Shown piece after piece: positions 20,708 through 27,439 of a stretch of DNA of 52,834 bases. The stretch lies in the IMG/VR virus record IMGVR_UViG_3300023179_000144, positions 1 to 52,834 of that record, one strand, 5' to 3'. The notes under the pieces are model-generated. The model saw nothing but the letters and a program-made list of their open reading frames with translations, was not told the DNA's origin and did no database searches. Within the stretch, counting starts at the first letter, position 1; the number at the start of each line of letters is the position of its first letter. The stretch comes from a virus. The translations under genes were made by a program, and so were the position numbers.

Positions 20708-21628
20708 ATGGCTAATGGATCCCTATCGGAACTTCGTAAATCACGTGGTGGTTTCGATAAGATGATGAAAGAAGTTGAAAAGATTTCTGCCCCTGCAGAA
20801 GGTAGTGGTAAAGACGATCGTTTCTGGCAGCCAGAAGTAGATAAAGCTGGAAATGGTTACGCTGTAATTCGATTCCTATCGCCACCTAAAGGCGAAGAAC
20901 TTCCTTGGGTTCGCATTTGGAATCACGGTTTTCAAGGTCCTACTGGAAAGTGGTATATTGAAAACTCTCTCACAACGATTGGTAAACAAGACCCAATCTC
21001 AGAATTGAATACCAAATTGTGGAACTCTGGCAACGAGAAGGACAAAGAGACAGTTCGCAAACAAAAACGCAAACTCACCTACATCTCAAACGTTTTAGTT
21101 GTTAAGGATCCTGCACATCCTGAGAATGAAGGAAAGGTGTTTCTCTTTAAGTATGGCAAGAAGATCTTTGATAAGATTAAAGACCTTGCTGAACCTCAGT
21201 TTGAGGATGAGAAGCCTGTAAATCCTTTTGACTTTTGGGAAGGTGCTAACTTCAAGATTAAGATTCGTAATGTAGAGGGTTATCGCAATTACGATAAATC
21301 AGAATTCGAATCCCCTTCAGCTATTTCAGACAATGATGATGGAATTATGGCTATTTGGAATAAGCAATACTCTCTTACAGAGTTCTTACATCCAAGAAAC
21401 TTTAAATCTTATGAAGAGCTCAAGGCAAAACTAGATTCTGTGTTGAACGCAACATCTGCCCCGGCAATGCGCAGGATCGAAGAGGATGATGTTGCAGAAG
21501 CTCCTGCTCCTAAAGCAGTTGCTCGTCAAGCAGCTCAACCAGAAAAGCCTGCACCAAAGAAAGAAGTAGATTTTGATGACGATGAAGAATCTCTCTCATA
21601 TTTTGCAAAACTTGCAAACGAAGAGTAA
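20708..21628 (+). CDS. 32: Single-stranded DNA-binding protein gp32
   Basis: gp32 coats ssDNA in replication and recombination. 306 residues (T4 301). N-terminal basic cooperative domain (SLSELRKSRGGFDKMMKE); an OB core with NVLVVKDPAHPENEGKVFLFKYGKKI and FWEGANFKIKIRNVEGYRNYDKSEF close to T4; an acidic C-terminal tail (VDFDDDEESLSYFAKL) for partner binding. The T4 zinc-site Cys/His residues are absent and the protein has no Cys. Excellent ribosome site AAGGAG. A small hairpin (21660-21677) follows in the 106-base gap, which otherwise shows nothing clear. Confidence 0.93.
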   Translation: MANGSLSELRKSRGGFDKMMKEVEKISAPAEGSGKDDRFWQPEVDKAGNGYAVIRFLSPPKGEELPWVRIWNHGFQGPTGKWYIENSLTTIGKQDPISELNTKLWNSGNEKDKETVRKQKRKLTYISNVLVVKDPAHPENEGKVFLFKYGKKIFDKIKDLAEPQFEDEKPVNPFDFWEGANFKIKIRNVEGYRNYDKSEFESPSAISDNDDGIMAIWNKQYSLTEFLHPRNFKSYEELKAKLDSVLNATSAPAMRRIEEDDVAEAPAPKAVARQAAQPEKPAPKKEVDFDDDEESLSYFAKLANEE

Positions 21629-21734
21629 CACTAAAATTAGTCTTAGCCCAAAACAACCCTTACACCATTATGTGTAACATTGGTTGATGTAGAGGATGAC
21701 GAAGTTTAGGTTTTTAACTTAAAAAGGAACTAGT

Positions 21735-22001
21735 ATGAAAACATTGATCGCTTTAATTGCAGCATTTGGTCTTTCAACCGCTTTTGCTGCTGATGCTAAG
21801 AAAGAAGAGGCTAAAAAGGCTGAACCCGCAAAAGCTGAAGTAAAAAAGGATGAAACACCTAAGCCTAAGGTCAAACCGGTTGGCAAAGATGGCAAGCCAG
21901 TAGATGACAAGGCTGCTGCAGCACCAGCTGCTCCTGCAGCACCAGCTGCTCCTGCAGCACCAGCTGCTCCTGCAGCTAAAGCAGAACCTGCTAAGAAGTA
22001 A
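21735..22001 (+). CDS. Secreted Ala/Pro/Lys-rich protein
   Basis: Signal peptide MKTLIALIAAFGLSTAFA, cut after AFA (residue 18), then alternating Lys/Glu/Ala/Pro sequence with a run of APAAPA units (residues about 60-80) encoded by an 18-base tandem repeat. The mature protein is probably an extended rod in the periplasm. Similar Lys/Ala/Pro proteins occur in bacteria. It has its own downstream terminator. Function unknown. Confidence 0.7.
   Translation: MKTLIALIAAFGLSTAFAADAKKEEAKKAEPAKAEVKKDETPKPKVKPVGKDGKPVDDKAAAAPAAPAAPAAPAAPAAPAAKAEPAKK
21918..21971 (+). repeat. Three tandem 18-base repeats encoding AAPAAP
   Basis: GCAGCACCAGCTGCTCCT is repeated three times exactly (21918-21935, 21936-21953, 21954-21971). 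Identical copies suggest recent expansion by slippage; copy number could vary between relatives while keeping frame. Confidence 0.9.
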
Positions 22002-22005
22002 ATAA

Positions 22006-22036
22006 AAAAGGAGAGAGCTAAAAACTCTCTCCTTTT
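22006..22036 (+). terminator. Terminator after the Ala/Pro-rich gene
   Basis: AAAAGGAGAGAG (22006-22017) pairs perfectly with CTCTCTCCTTTT (22025-22036) around a 7-base loop. It is nearly symmetrical in function, with A-run before and T-run after. Confidence 0.85.
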
Positions 22037-22041
22037 ACACT

Positions 22042-22236
22042 ATGAAATTAGAACTTAATGACCTTGTTGCAGTATTGGCAATTTTTGATCTGGCGGCATC
22101 CAGAGGCGCCTTCAAGGCAAATGAACTAGCTGAGATTGGTGCAGTATTTAATAAAGTACAAACTTTAGCTCAATTGGTGCAAAGAAATGCCGAAATTCAA
22201 TCTACACCACCAGACGAAGAACTTATGCCAGAGTAG
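22042..22236 (+). CDS. Conserved hypothetical phage protein, 64 aa
   Basis: MKLELNDLVAVLAIFDLAASRGAFKANELAEIGAVFNKVQTL, a helical pair of a type I recall in T4-like marine phages. Its 3' end overlaps the 3' end of the convergent gene on the minus strand by 14 bases. Unknown function. Confidence 0.65.
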   Translation: MKLELNDLVAVLAIFDLAASRGAFKANELAEIGAVFNKVQTLAQLVQRNAEIQSTPPDEELMPE

Positions 22237-24556
22237 GAAATGCATTTTTAAACATTACATTTTCTATAGTGGAATTTACATTTCTTGTTCCAGATATAGA
22301 AGGTAATGTCTTAGTTGATCCACCTTGAGGTTGTGGCACAGCATTGTTTACATTATTAACAACGATTGGTGGCATTGCTTTATTAGATGCTGTTTCTTGT
22401 TGTTGCAATGTCTCAATCTCTTTTGCAGAAGTTGACATTGGAGATGGAACTTGACTAACTGATGATTGACTTACATTTACAACTGATGGATTACTACTTA
22501 CCATATTACTACTTACCATATTACTACTTACCATATTATTACTACTTACCATATTATTACTAGATGATTGAGAATTGGTAACATTATTACTAGATTGTGA
22601 AGGTGTTATATTAGTGTTATCACCATTTTTAATAGTAATAGATCCAGCACCAGCAGCCTCTATCTGATCCTTAAACTTTTTAACAGCCTCAACTTTAGCT
22701 TTCTGTTGTGATAATTCTTTAATACTTTGTACTCTTTGGGTAGGTGAATTTTCTGTAATTTTATATTTCTTAGAATCTTCTTTATAAATCTCTTCAGTTC
22801 TTTGGTTTCTAAATTCAACAAACTTCTTATAATTTTCTGGATCTTTTTCAGCAAAAGCTTTTTCACTAAAGTTGATATCAACCTTTTCTGACATTCCTGT
22901 TTTTTGAATTTGAGTCGATGATTCCGAATTGTTAACTATATCTTTACTTTTTTCAGTAAGATATTCTGTCTCCTTCTTAACTCGATCTGCTCTTGCTTGT
23001 CTTGCCATGTTACCTAAGAATAAAAAGTCTCCAACCTTCTCAACGCCCCTTGCGATTCCAGATTGAATCTTTTGGCCAGTAGTCATCTTTTGCCAATTGG
23101 CTTCATCTTGTGATTCATTAATTTTTATATCATTACCCTGCTCATCTTTGCCGACACCCAGCTTACCTAATCCATAATCTACAGCTGCACCTCCAGCTAC
23201 AGCAACTGCTCCAGCTGCTAATGTAGGGGCTGCAGCAAGTGCCATTCTTCCTGCAGCAGAGGCACCTTTCTTGATTGCACCAGTAGCTGCAGCTCCAGCT
23301 GCGCCTCCAAGTAATCCTTCGATTAATGAACCACCACCTCCACCCGTTTCTCTTAATTCATCGAGTTTATCTAATAGCTTAATAGTATTCTTATCCATAG
23401 CCTTAATGATTGGAGCTACATCAAAGGTCTGTTTTTGCTCTGCATTTGATACATTAAGCTGTGATGGTGTGGCAACAAGAGGAATAAACTTGGGCCTTTT
23501 AGGTTCATTAGAAGGTTTTGTCTTTTCCTCTTTTTCTTTTTTTGCTAATCTACCTGGCACCAAAAAATTAAGAATATTTTCCTTTACTCTTTTATAATCA
23601 TCTTTAAGATCTTTTTCAATATTATCTACAAAACTTATTTTTTTTATTATTTGTTTTTCATTAAGATTTGTATCTGTGTTTACATTTTTAATATTGTTAT
23701 AATCTTTAAGATCAAATATATTTTCGTTGGTATTTAATTGATTTACCTTATCAAAATTACTTAAATTACTACTAGTATTGTTACTGGTACTATTGTTTTT
23801 ATTGTTAGTATTGTTGGTATTGTTGGTATTGTTAGTATTGTTAGTATTGTTACTGGTACTATTGTTTTTATTGTTAGTATTGTTGGTATTGTTAGTATTG
23901 TTACTGGTACTATTGTTTTTATTGTTTTTATTGTTTGTATTGTTACTGGTACTATTGTTTTTATTGTTAGTATTGTTACTGGTACTATTGTTTTTATTGT
24001 TAGTATTGTTGGTATTGTTAGTATTGTTGGTATTGTTAGTATTGTTAGTATTGTTAGTATTGTTAGTATTGTTAGTATTGTTAGTATTGTTACTGGTACT
24101 ATTGTTTATATTGTTTGTATTGTTACTGGTACTATTTTTTGTATTGTTAGCATTAATATTGGAATTACTACTAGTAATAATATCAATAGTACTAGTGTTG
24201 TTGTTATTAATAGAGCTTTTTAATTGAGTTATTTTTTCGAGTAAATTATTTTTTTTAATATTATTGTTTAGTTTATCTATATTTTCGCTGAATAAACCAA
24301 AACCTTTTTCTAAAACCTTTACTAGCTTATCTAAAGAATCGGATGATAGTTTAGTATATTCAGTTAATTTTACTAACCTATCATTATCTTCCTTAGCATT
24401 TGTTTTTTGTTTTGATTTGTCGTTATAGTATGCACTATTTAAATTACTAGGTTTTACTTTTGCTATTAATCCCAATAGTCTATTAGCAACATCAGCCTTT
24501 CGACTTTGCTTTTCATTAACAGCAATAACTCTTTCTAGTAATTTGTTTGCTAACAT
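22223..24556 (-). CDS. Probable tail tape-measure protein with Asn/Thr repeat tract
   Basis: 777 residues. N-terminal coiled-coil region (about 1-115; LVKLTEYTKLSSDSLDKLVKVLEKGF), then about 120 residues of Asn/Thr/Ser/Lys repeats (140-260), a linker, a Gly/Ala-rich hydrophobic stretch (about 405-460; LLGGAAGAAATGAI, AAAPTLAAGAVAVAGGAAVD) typical of tape-measure proteins, then coiled coil and a Ser/Asn/Val/Met repeat near 690. Support for tape measure: it follows a tube-like gene and the frameshifted chaperone gene, the order seen in lambda (V-G-GT-H). T4's counterpart is gp29 (590 aa). An internal virion protein is the alternative. Confidence 0.55.
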   Translation of the reverse strand: MLANKLLERVIAVNEKQSRKADVANRLLGLIAKVKPSNLNSAYYNDKSKQKTNAKEDNDRLVKLTEYTKLSSDSLDKLVKVLEKGFGLFSENIDKLNNNIKKNNLLEKITQLKSSINNNNTSTIDIITSSNSNINANNTKNSTSNNTNNINNSTSNNTNNTNNTNNTNNTNNTNNTNNTNNTNNTNNKNNSTSNNTNNKNNSTSNNTNNKNNKNNSTSNNTNNTNNTNNKNNSTSNNTNNTNNTNNTNNTNNKNNSTSNNTSSNLSNFDKVNQLNTNENIFDLKDYNNIKNVNTDTNLNEKQIIKKISFVDNIEKDLKDDYKRVKENILNFLVPGRLAKKEKEEKTKPSNEPKRPKFIPLVATPSQLNVSNAEQKQTFDVAPIIKAMDKNTIKLLDKLDELRETGGGGGSLIEGLLGGAAGAAATGAIKKGASAAGRMALAAAPTLAAGAVAVAGGAAVDYGLGKLGVGKDEQGNDIKINESQDEANWQKMTTGQKIQSGIARGVEKVGDFLFLGNMARQARADRVKKETEYLTEKSKDIVNNSESSTQIQKTGMSEKVDINFSEKAFAEKDPENYKKFVEFRNQRTEEIYKEDSKKYKITENSPTQRVQSIKELSQQKAKVEAVKKFKDQIEAAGAGSITIKNGDNTNITPSQSSNNVTNSQSSSNNMVSSNNMVSSNMVSSNMVSSNPSVVNVSQSSVSQVPSPMSTSAKEIETLQQQETASNKAMPPIVVNNVNNAVPQPQGGSTKTLPSISGTRNVNSTIENVMFKNAFPTLA
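22491..22553 (-). repeat. 15-base tandem repeat encoding SSNMV
   Basis: On the plus strand TTACTACTTACCATA occurs three times in a row (22491-22535), then an 18-base variant with an extra codon (22536-22553). It encodes repeated N-M-V-S-S near the C-terminus of the large minus-strand protein. Confidence 0.85.
23774..24145 (-). repeat. About 370-base Asn/Thr-encoding microsatellite
   Basis: A patchwork of 9-base units (plus strand TATTGTTAG or TATTGTTGG; minus strand codes N-N-T) and longer blocks containing TTACTGGTACTATTG (codes N-S-T-S-N). The block organisation shows repeated duplication of units with conserved reading frame. The opposite strand gives a spurious Leu/Val frame. Confidence 0.9.
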
Positions 24557-24862
24557 TTAGATCGGTCTTCTAATAGTTGGTTTGTTAATCTCTGGCATAC
24601 TTTGTAAACTTTGAATTCCTGCAATCTTTTCTTTACCTCTTGACCAAGCGGTAACACCGAGAATTGCACCCATCGATAAGTGATATAATCCTGCGCCCTG
24701 TAGTGTGATAGGGTTCCATTGTGTAGGTTGACCAATAGTTAAAGACTGTAAGATTGCCCATAACACTGGAAATATCACAAAATCCATTGTGCACGTAACC
24801 ATATAGATCCAACCCATCATTGGACGCCACTTTTTATCCATCCAATTTTCTTGATTTTCCAT
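24557..24862 (-). CDS. Holin-like protein (3TM holin type)
   Basis: 101 residues. The pattern KWRPMMGWIYMVTCTMDFVIFPVLWAILQ, then WNPITLQGAGLYHLSMGAILGVTAWSR fits the phage holin family I know as holin of 3TMs, common in T4-like marine phages. The hydrophobic parts are about 17-40 and 57-75. It would let the GH19 endolysin reach the wall. Its ATG overlaps the stop of the gp26 frameshift extension (TAATG) and its stop abuts the tape-measure start. Confidence 0.78.
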   Translation of the reverse strand: MENQENWMDKKWRPMMGWIYMVTCTMDFVIFPVLWAILQSLTIGQPTQWNPITLQGAGLYHLSMGAILGVTAWSRGKEKIAGIQSLQSMPEINKPTIRRPI

Positions 24863-25065
24863 TACATAGCCTCTCTTTGTTTTCTCAAAATTGCCTCACG
24901 TTCTGTTCTCTCTTTTAAGTCATTTACTAATAAAGCAATGTATACATCTCTTTCCCATGGTAACATATTCTCTAGTTCGGTTAGTGAATATTTGTAATGA
25001 TGCATTAATGTAAAATTAGTTTGAAAATAATTCTCTAAGCCTTCATGGGAAAGGCTTAAACGAAA
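24862..25065 (-). CDS. Frameshift extension of gp26 (gp51-like chaperone part)
   Basis: Sixty-seven codons in the -1 frame relative to gp26, with no good start codon at its 5' end, running to TAA at 24864-24862. The sequence (HEGLENYFQTNF, then HHYKYSLTELENMLPWERDV and YIALLVNDLKERTERE) matches the T domain of tail-assembly chaperones: a helix, ENMLPWERDVY, then charged helix. A ribosome slipping at AAATTTT (25071-25065) would make a 300-residue gp26 fusion. An internal ATG (MHHYKYS) could allow separate synthesis, but no ribosome site is seen. Confidence 0.75.
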   Translation of the reverse strand, partial: FRLSLSHEGLENYFQTNFTLMHHYKYSLTELENMLPWERDVYIALLVNDLKERTEREAILRKQREAM

Positions 25066-25071
25066 AAATTT
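25036..25071 (-). promoter_or_regulatory. Programmed -1 ribosomal frameshift signal
   Basis: On the minus strand: heptamer A-AAT-TTT in the gp26 frame (25071-25065), six spacer bases, then an 8-base-pair perfect hairpin TAAGCCTT / AAGGCTTA (25058-25051 with 25043-25036) with a 7-base loop. The hairpin begins at the gp26 stop codon. This is the full classical layout: slippery X XXY YYZ, short spacer, stimulatory stem. Confidence 0.8.
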
Positions 25072-25763
25072 TGAAGGCCCTCTAATGTAACTTTATTGTG
25101 TGTACCACATTTATTACAATCCCCTTCAATAGTTTGCATTATTTTAGGCATGGTTTTATAGAATTGCTCTAACTGTAAAAATTGTTCTTTTGATAAAGAC
25201 AATAAAAATTCTTCTATTTCCTCTATTGTATATTCTTTTGCATTATATACTTCATCGTCTTTTGTAATTGTTTTTAAATTATTGCTTATTACTTCAAATA
25301 TTTTATCTACATCATCTTGATATTCATAGATTATTAACATTTCTTTAAATGTAGGGTATTCTAATTCAACAATAATATTTCCAAATCTAATTTTCTTTGT
25401 ATGAATTTCATTTTTTACTACTTTTATTTCATTGAGATTGGCTTGCACTGGAATTTCGTTTCCACACTCGCACGTAATGGATAAATTTAGAATTTCACCT
25501 ATTGATCTCGATCTAAGATTTAAAAAAATGTACTCAATATCAAAATGAGGTAGCTTATCAACCTTTAACTTACCAAATGTACAATTATCTATTAATTCTC
25601 TTATTACCCTTGCAATTTCTTCAATATTACTATCCTTGAGCATCATTAATATCTTGTGCTCTTTTACTAAAAAAGGTCTATATTTTATCTTTTTATTTGT
25701 TGAAGGTAATATTATTTCATAAGTAGGTACTTCCATTTTTGGTAACGGCATTTGTATTGTCAT
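25056..25763 (-). CDS. 26: Baseplate hub / tail-assembly chaperone gp26-like, zinc site
   Basis: 235 residues (T4 gp26 208). Features: an N-terminal PTYEIILPSTNKKIKYRPFLVKEHKILMM, typical of the family; a four-cysteine metal site C98, C100 (CECGN) and C216, C219 (CNKCGTHN). The last codons carry the frameshift signal, so two products are expected: gp26 and a 300-residue gp26-51 fusion. Good ribosome site (AAAGGT). Position between a tube-like gene and the tape measure fits a G/GT chaperone. Confidence 0.82.
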   Translation of the reverse strand: MTIQMPLPKMEVPTYEIILPSTNKKIKYRPFLVKEHKILMMLKDSNIEEIARVIRELIDNCTFGKLKVDKLPHFDIEYIFLNLRSRSIGEILNLSITCECGNEIPVQANLNEIKVVKNEIHTKKIRFGNIIVELEYPTFKEMLIIYEYQDDVDKIFEVISNNLKTITKDDEVYNAKEYTIEEIEEFLLSLSKEQFLQLEQFYKTMPKIMQTIEGDCNKCGTHNKVTLEGLQNFFV

Positions 25764-25775
25764 AATTTACCTTTA

Positions 25776-26354
25776 TTAATTAACATCAGTAAAAGTAGAA
25801 TTTTTTCCAGAGTTTGTAAACCCTGTCAATGGCCTCCATCTTCTGAATGTAAAGTTAACATTGCAACGATGGAATTGGTCTCTGCTTCCCTGATTTAATT
25901 CCATCATGTTCATACTTCTTGGAAAAGCCTCTAGCAATTCAATCGCATAAACTCTCTTAGATTGATTATCGAGTTGATATATTTGTATAGTAGTTTTATA
26001 ATTATCGTTTAAGTTAACTGTAAATTGTTCAAAATCTACAATAGAAGCCATCCATTGATCAAAGAACTTCTTTTGAGTCATATTCTGATCAACTAGGAAT
26101 GTGAATGGCAACCCCTCACCACCAAACTCAATTGCATGAGGTCTTTGATGCGATGGTCCAAATATCTTTAATGGTCTAACTGAGATGCTAAGTTGAGGAA
26201 GAGTTGTCGATTCGCACATTAGAGAGATATCATTCCTTGTATCCCAAGCACCAGCTAAACTTGCAGGTGGAGAAATCACTACTTCAAAGTTATTAAGACG
26301 AGCTAATCCCTTTTTAAGTACATTCTGTTTAAAGTTATCTACGCTAAATAGCAT
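25776..26354 (-). CDS. Tail-tube-fold baseplate protein (gp54/gp19-like)
   Basis: 192 residues. NNFEVVISPPASL, RNDISLMCESTTLPQLSISVRPLKIFGPSHQRP, GEGLPFTFLVDQNMTQKKFFDQWM, and late AIELLEAFPRSMNMMELNQG form the tail-tube pattern shared by tube proteins and the tube initiator gp54. The size fits gp19 (163) better than gp54 (320), but its place in the baseplate region suggests initiator. Its ATG overlaps the previous stop (TAATG). I cannot decide between tube and initiator. Confidence 0.65.
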   Translation of the reverse strand: MLFSVDNFKQNVLKKGLARLNNFEVVISPPASLAGAWDTRNDISLMCESTTLPQLSISVRPLKIFGPSHQRPHAIEFGGEGLPFTFLVDQNMTQKKFFDQWMASIVDFEQFTVNLNDNYKTTIQIYQLDNQSKRVYAIELLEAFPRSMNMMELNQGSRDQFHRCNVNFTFRRWRPLTGFTNSGKNSTFTDVN

Positions 26355-26926
26355 TAAATCATCCTCGAGGAGTCTCTCCAGACTTGGTTTTTATTAGCAC
26401 TTTCAAACCTTTCAATAGGTAGCATTGACATAACGACCCAATCATCTGGATTTATTTTTAAAAATCTACTTTGTACATGGTCGTTAAGATAATGCTTCAC
26501 ACATGGTATCACTGGTTTAAGTTTTGCAGCGCTTGATAGAATTTTCCAAGATAATGCTAACCTTCTATCCTCGTTTTTACTTACAGCATACTCATTCAAA
26601 GCACCCATCAATCTTAATCTTAAACCATAATTAAGATAATGGAGGTTAATCCCGTAAAATCCACCCTTTACTTTTCTAAAGGGGAATATAAGTGGAAAAG
26701 TATCGTAGTATGGCAACGTTTCTTTAGTTTTGGGATCATACATAAAGAGATACATTGATCCAACCAATACTCTATTCTCCAGCTGATTGGTTGCTCTAAG
26801 ATAAGTCTCAGGACGCTGAGTGCCAAGTTTTCTAATTTGATCTTGGAACCATGTTGCAGATCTTTTCTGATCTTGCGAGCTGATCTTAATCTTTTCTAAT
26901 TTGGAAAATGGATTTGCTGTAGCCAT
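26354..26926 (-). CDS. T4-like virion protein, gp2/gp3-like
   Basis: 190 residues: ATWFQDQIRKL, GSMYLFMYDPKTKETLPYYDTFPLIFPFRKVKGGFYGINLHYLNYGLRLRL in two adjacent parts, and LPIERFE near the end. I recall this YYDTFPL...GFYGINLHYL pattern in T4-like marine phages, often annotated as DNA end protector gp2 and sometimes as another virion protein. In T4, gene 2 lies next to gene 4, as here. The exact assignment is uncertain. A GATAAATA box (26932-26939) lies only 5 bases before the ATG. Confidence 0.6.
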   Translation of the reverse strand: MATANPFSKLEKIKISSQDQKRSATWFQDQIRKLGTQRPETYLRATNQLENRVLVGSMYLFMYDPKTKETLPYYDTFPLIFPFRKVKGGFYGINLHYLNYGLRLRLMGALNEYAVSKNEDRRLALSWKILSSAAKLKPVIPCVKHYLNDHVQSRFLKINPDDWVVMSMLPIERFESANKNQVWRDSSRMI

Positions 26927-26939
26927 TACAATATTTATC

Positions 26940-27386
26940 TCACTTTATTCCAAGCTCTTTTTCTGTTAATACCATAAACTTCCATCCCCTATCATCACAA
27001 AATTCCTTTGCTGATTTCCATTTTGCACTATTGACACCATATTGAAATACTTCATCAACAAATCTTTTAGTCTTTTTAGCAGGAATAGTAGGAGGTTTCG
27101 TTTGGCTATCTGGTTTGATTTCAATTAAATACTTTTGAATCTGACCATTGGAAGCTTTAACTTTAATATAAAAGTCTACAAAGTATCGATGAATCTTTTT
27201 ATCAAGTGGTGAAACGTAAGGAATCACTGCGATCTCTGAACCCCATTCAATAATAGAAGGATTCGAATCACACCATTTCATAAACCTTAATTCCCATGAA
27301 CTCCTAAAGATGATGCCGTGAACATCTCCAACATACTTGGATATATTTGTTGGTTTAAATTTACCTTTGTAGAACTGTTTAGCCAT
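26940..27386 (-). CDS. 4: Head completion protein gp4
   Basis: gp4 acts when the filled head is finished so that tails can join. 148 residues from 27386 (T4 150). MAKQFYKGKFKPTNISKYVGDVHG, then IIFRSSWELRFMKWCDSNPSIIEW, IPYVSPLDKKIHRYFVDFYI and YLIEIKPDSQTKPP match the family, including the nuclease-like D-E-K arrangement. The earlier in-frame ATG at 27404 would add MRIFIP and leave almost no leader from the late promoter at 27420-27427, so 27386 is preferred. Confidence 0.85.
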   Translation of the reverse strand: MAKQFYKGKFKPTNISKYVGDVHGIIFRSSWELRFMKWCDSNPSIIEWGSEIAVIPYVSPLDKKIHRYFVDFYIKVKASNGQIQKYLIEIKPDSQTKPPTIPAKKTKRFVDEVFQYGVNSAKWKSAKEFCDDRGWKFMVLTEKELGIK

Positions 27387-27389
27387 GGG

Positions 27390-27431
27390 TATAAATATTC
27401 TCATTACTCTAATACTTACTATTTATAAATA
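27390..27431. promoter_or_regulatory. Divergent late promoters sharing a palindrome
   Basis: Plus strand TATAAATA occurs at 27390-27397 and 27424-27431; minus strand TATAAATA at 27427-27420. The last two overlap by four bases within the perfect palindrome CTATTTATAAATAG (27419-27432). The plus copies can serve gp48 and the baseplate operon; the minus copy serves gp4 and the minus-strand tail genes. Confidence 0.65.
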
Positions 27432-27439
27432 GGCCCCTA

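Noticed and set aside
22491-22553. CRISPR-like or att-like array in the 15-base repeats
   Set aside because: Units are contiguous with no spacers and stay in frame in a coding sequence; they are coding tandem repeats.
23778-24227. Plus-strand frame of 149 residues made almost only of Leu, Val and Phe
   Set aside because: It is the complement of the Asn/Thr microsatellite in the minus-strand gene; the composition follows from the repeat and there is no ribosome site.
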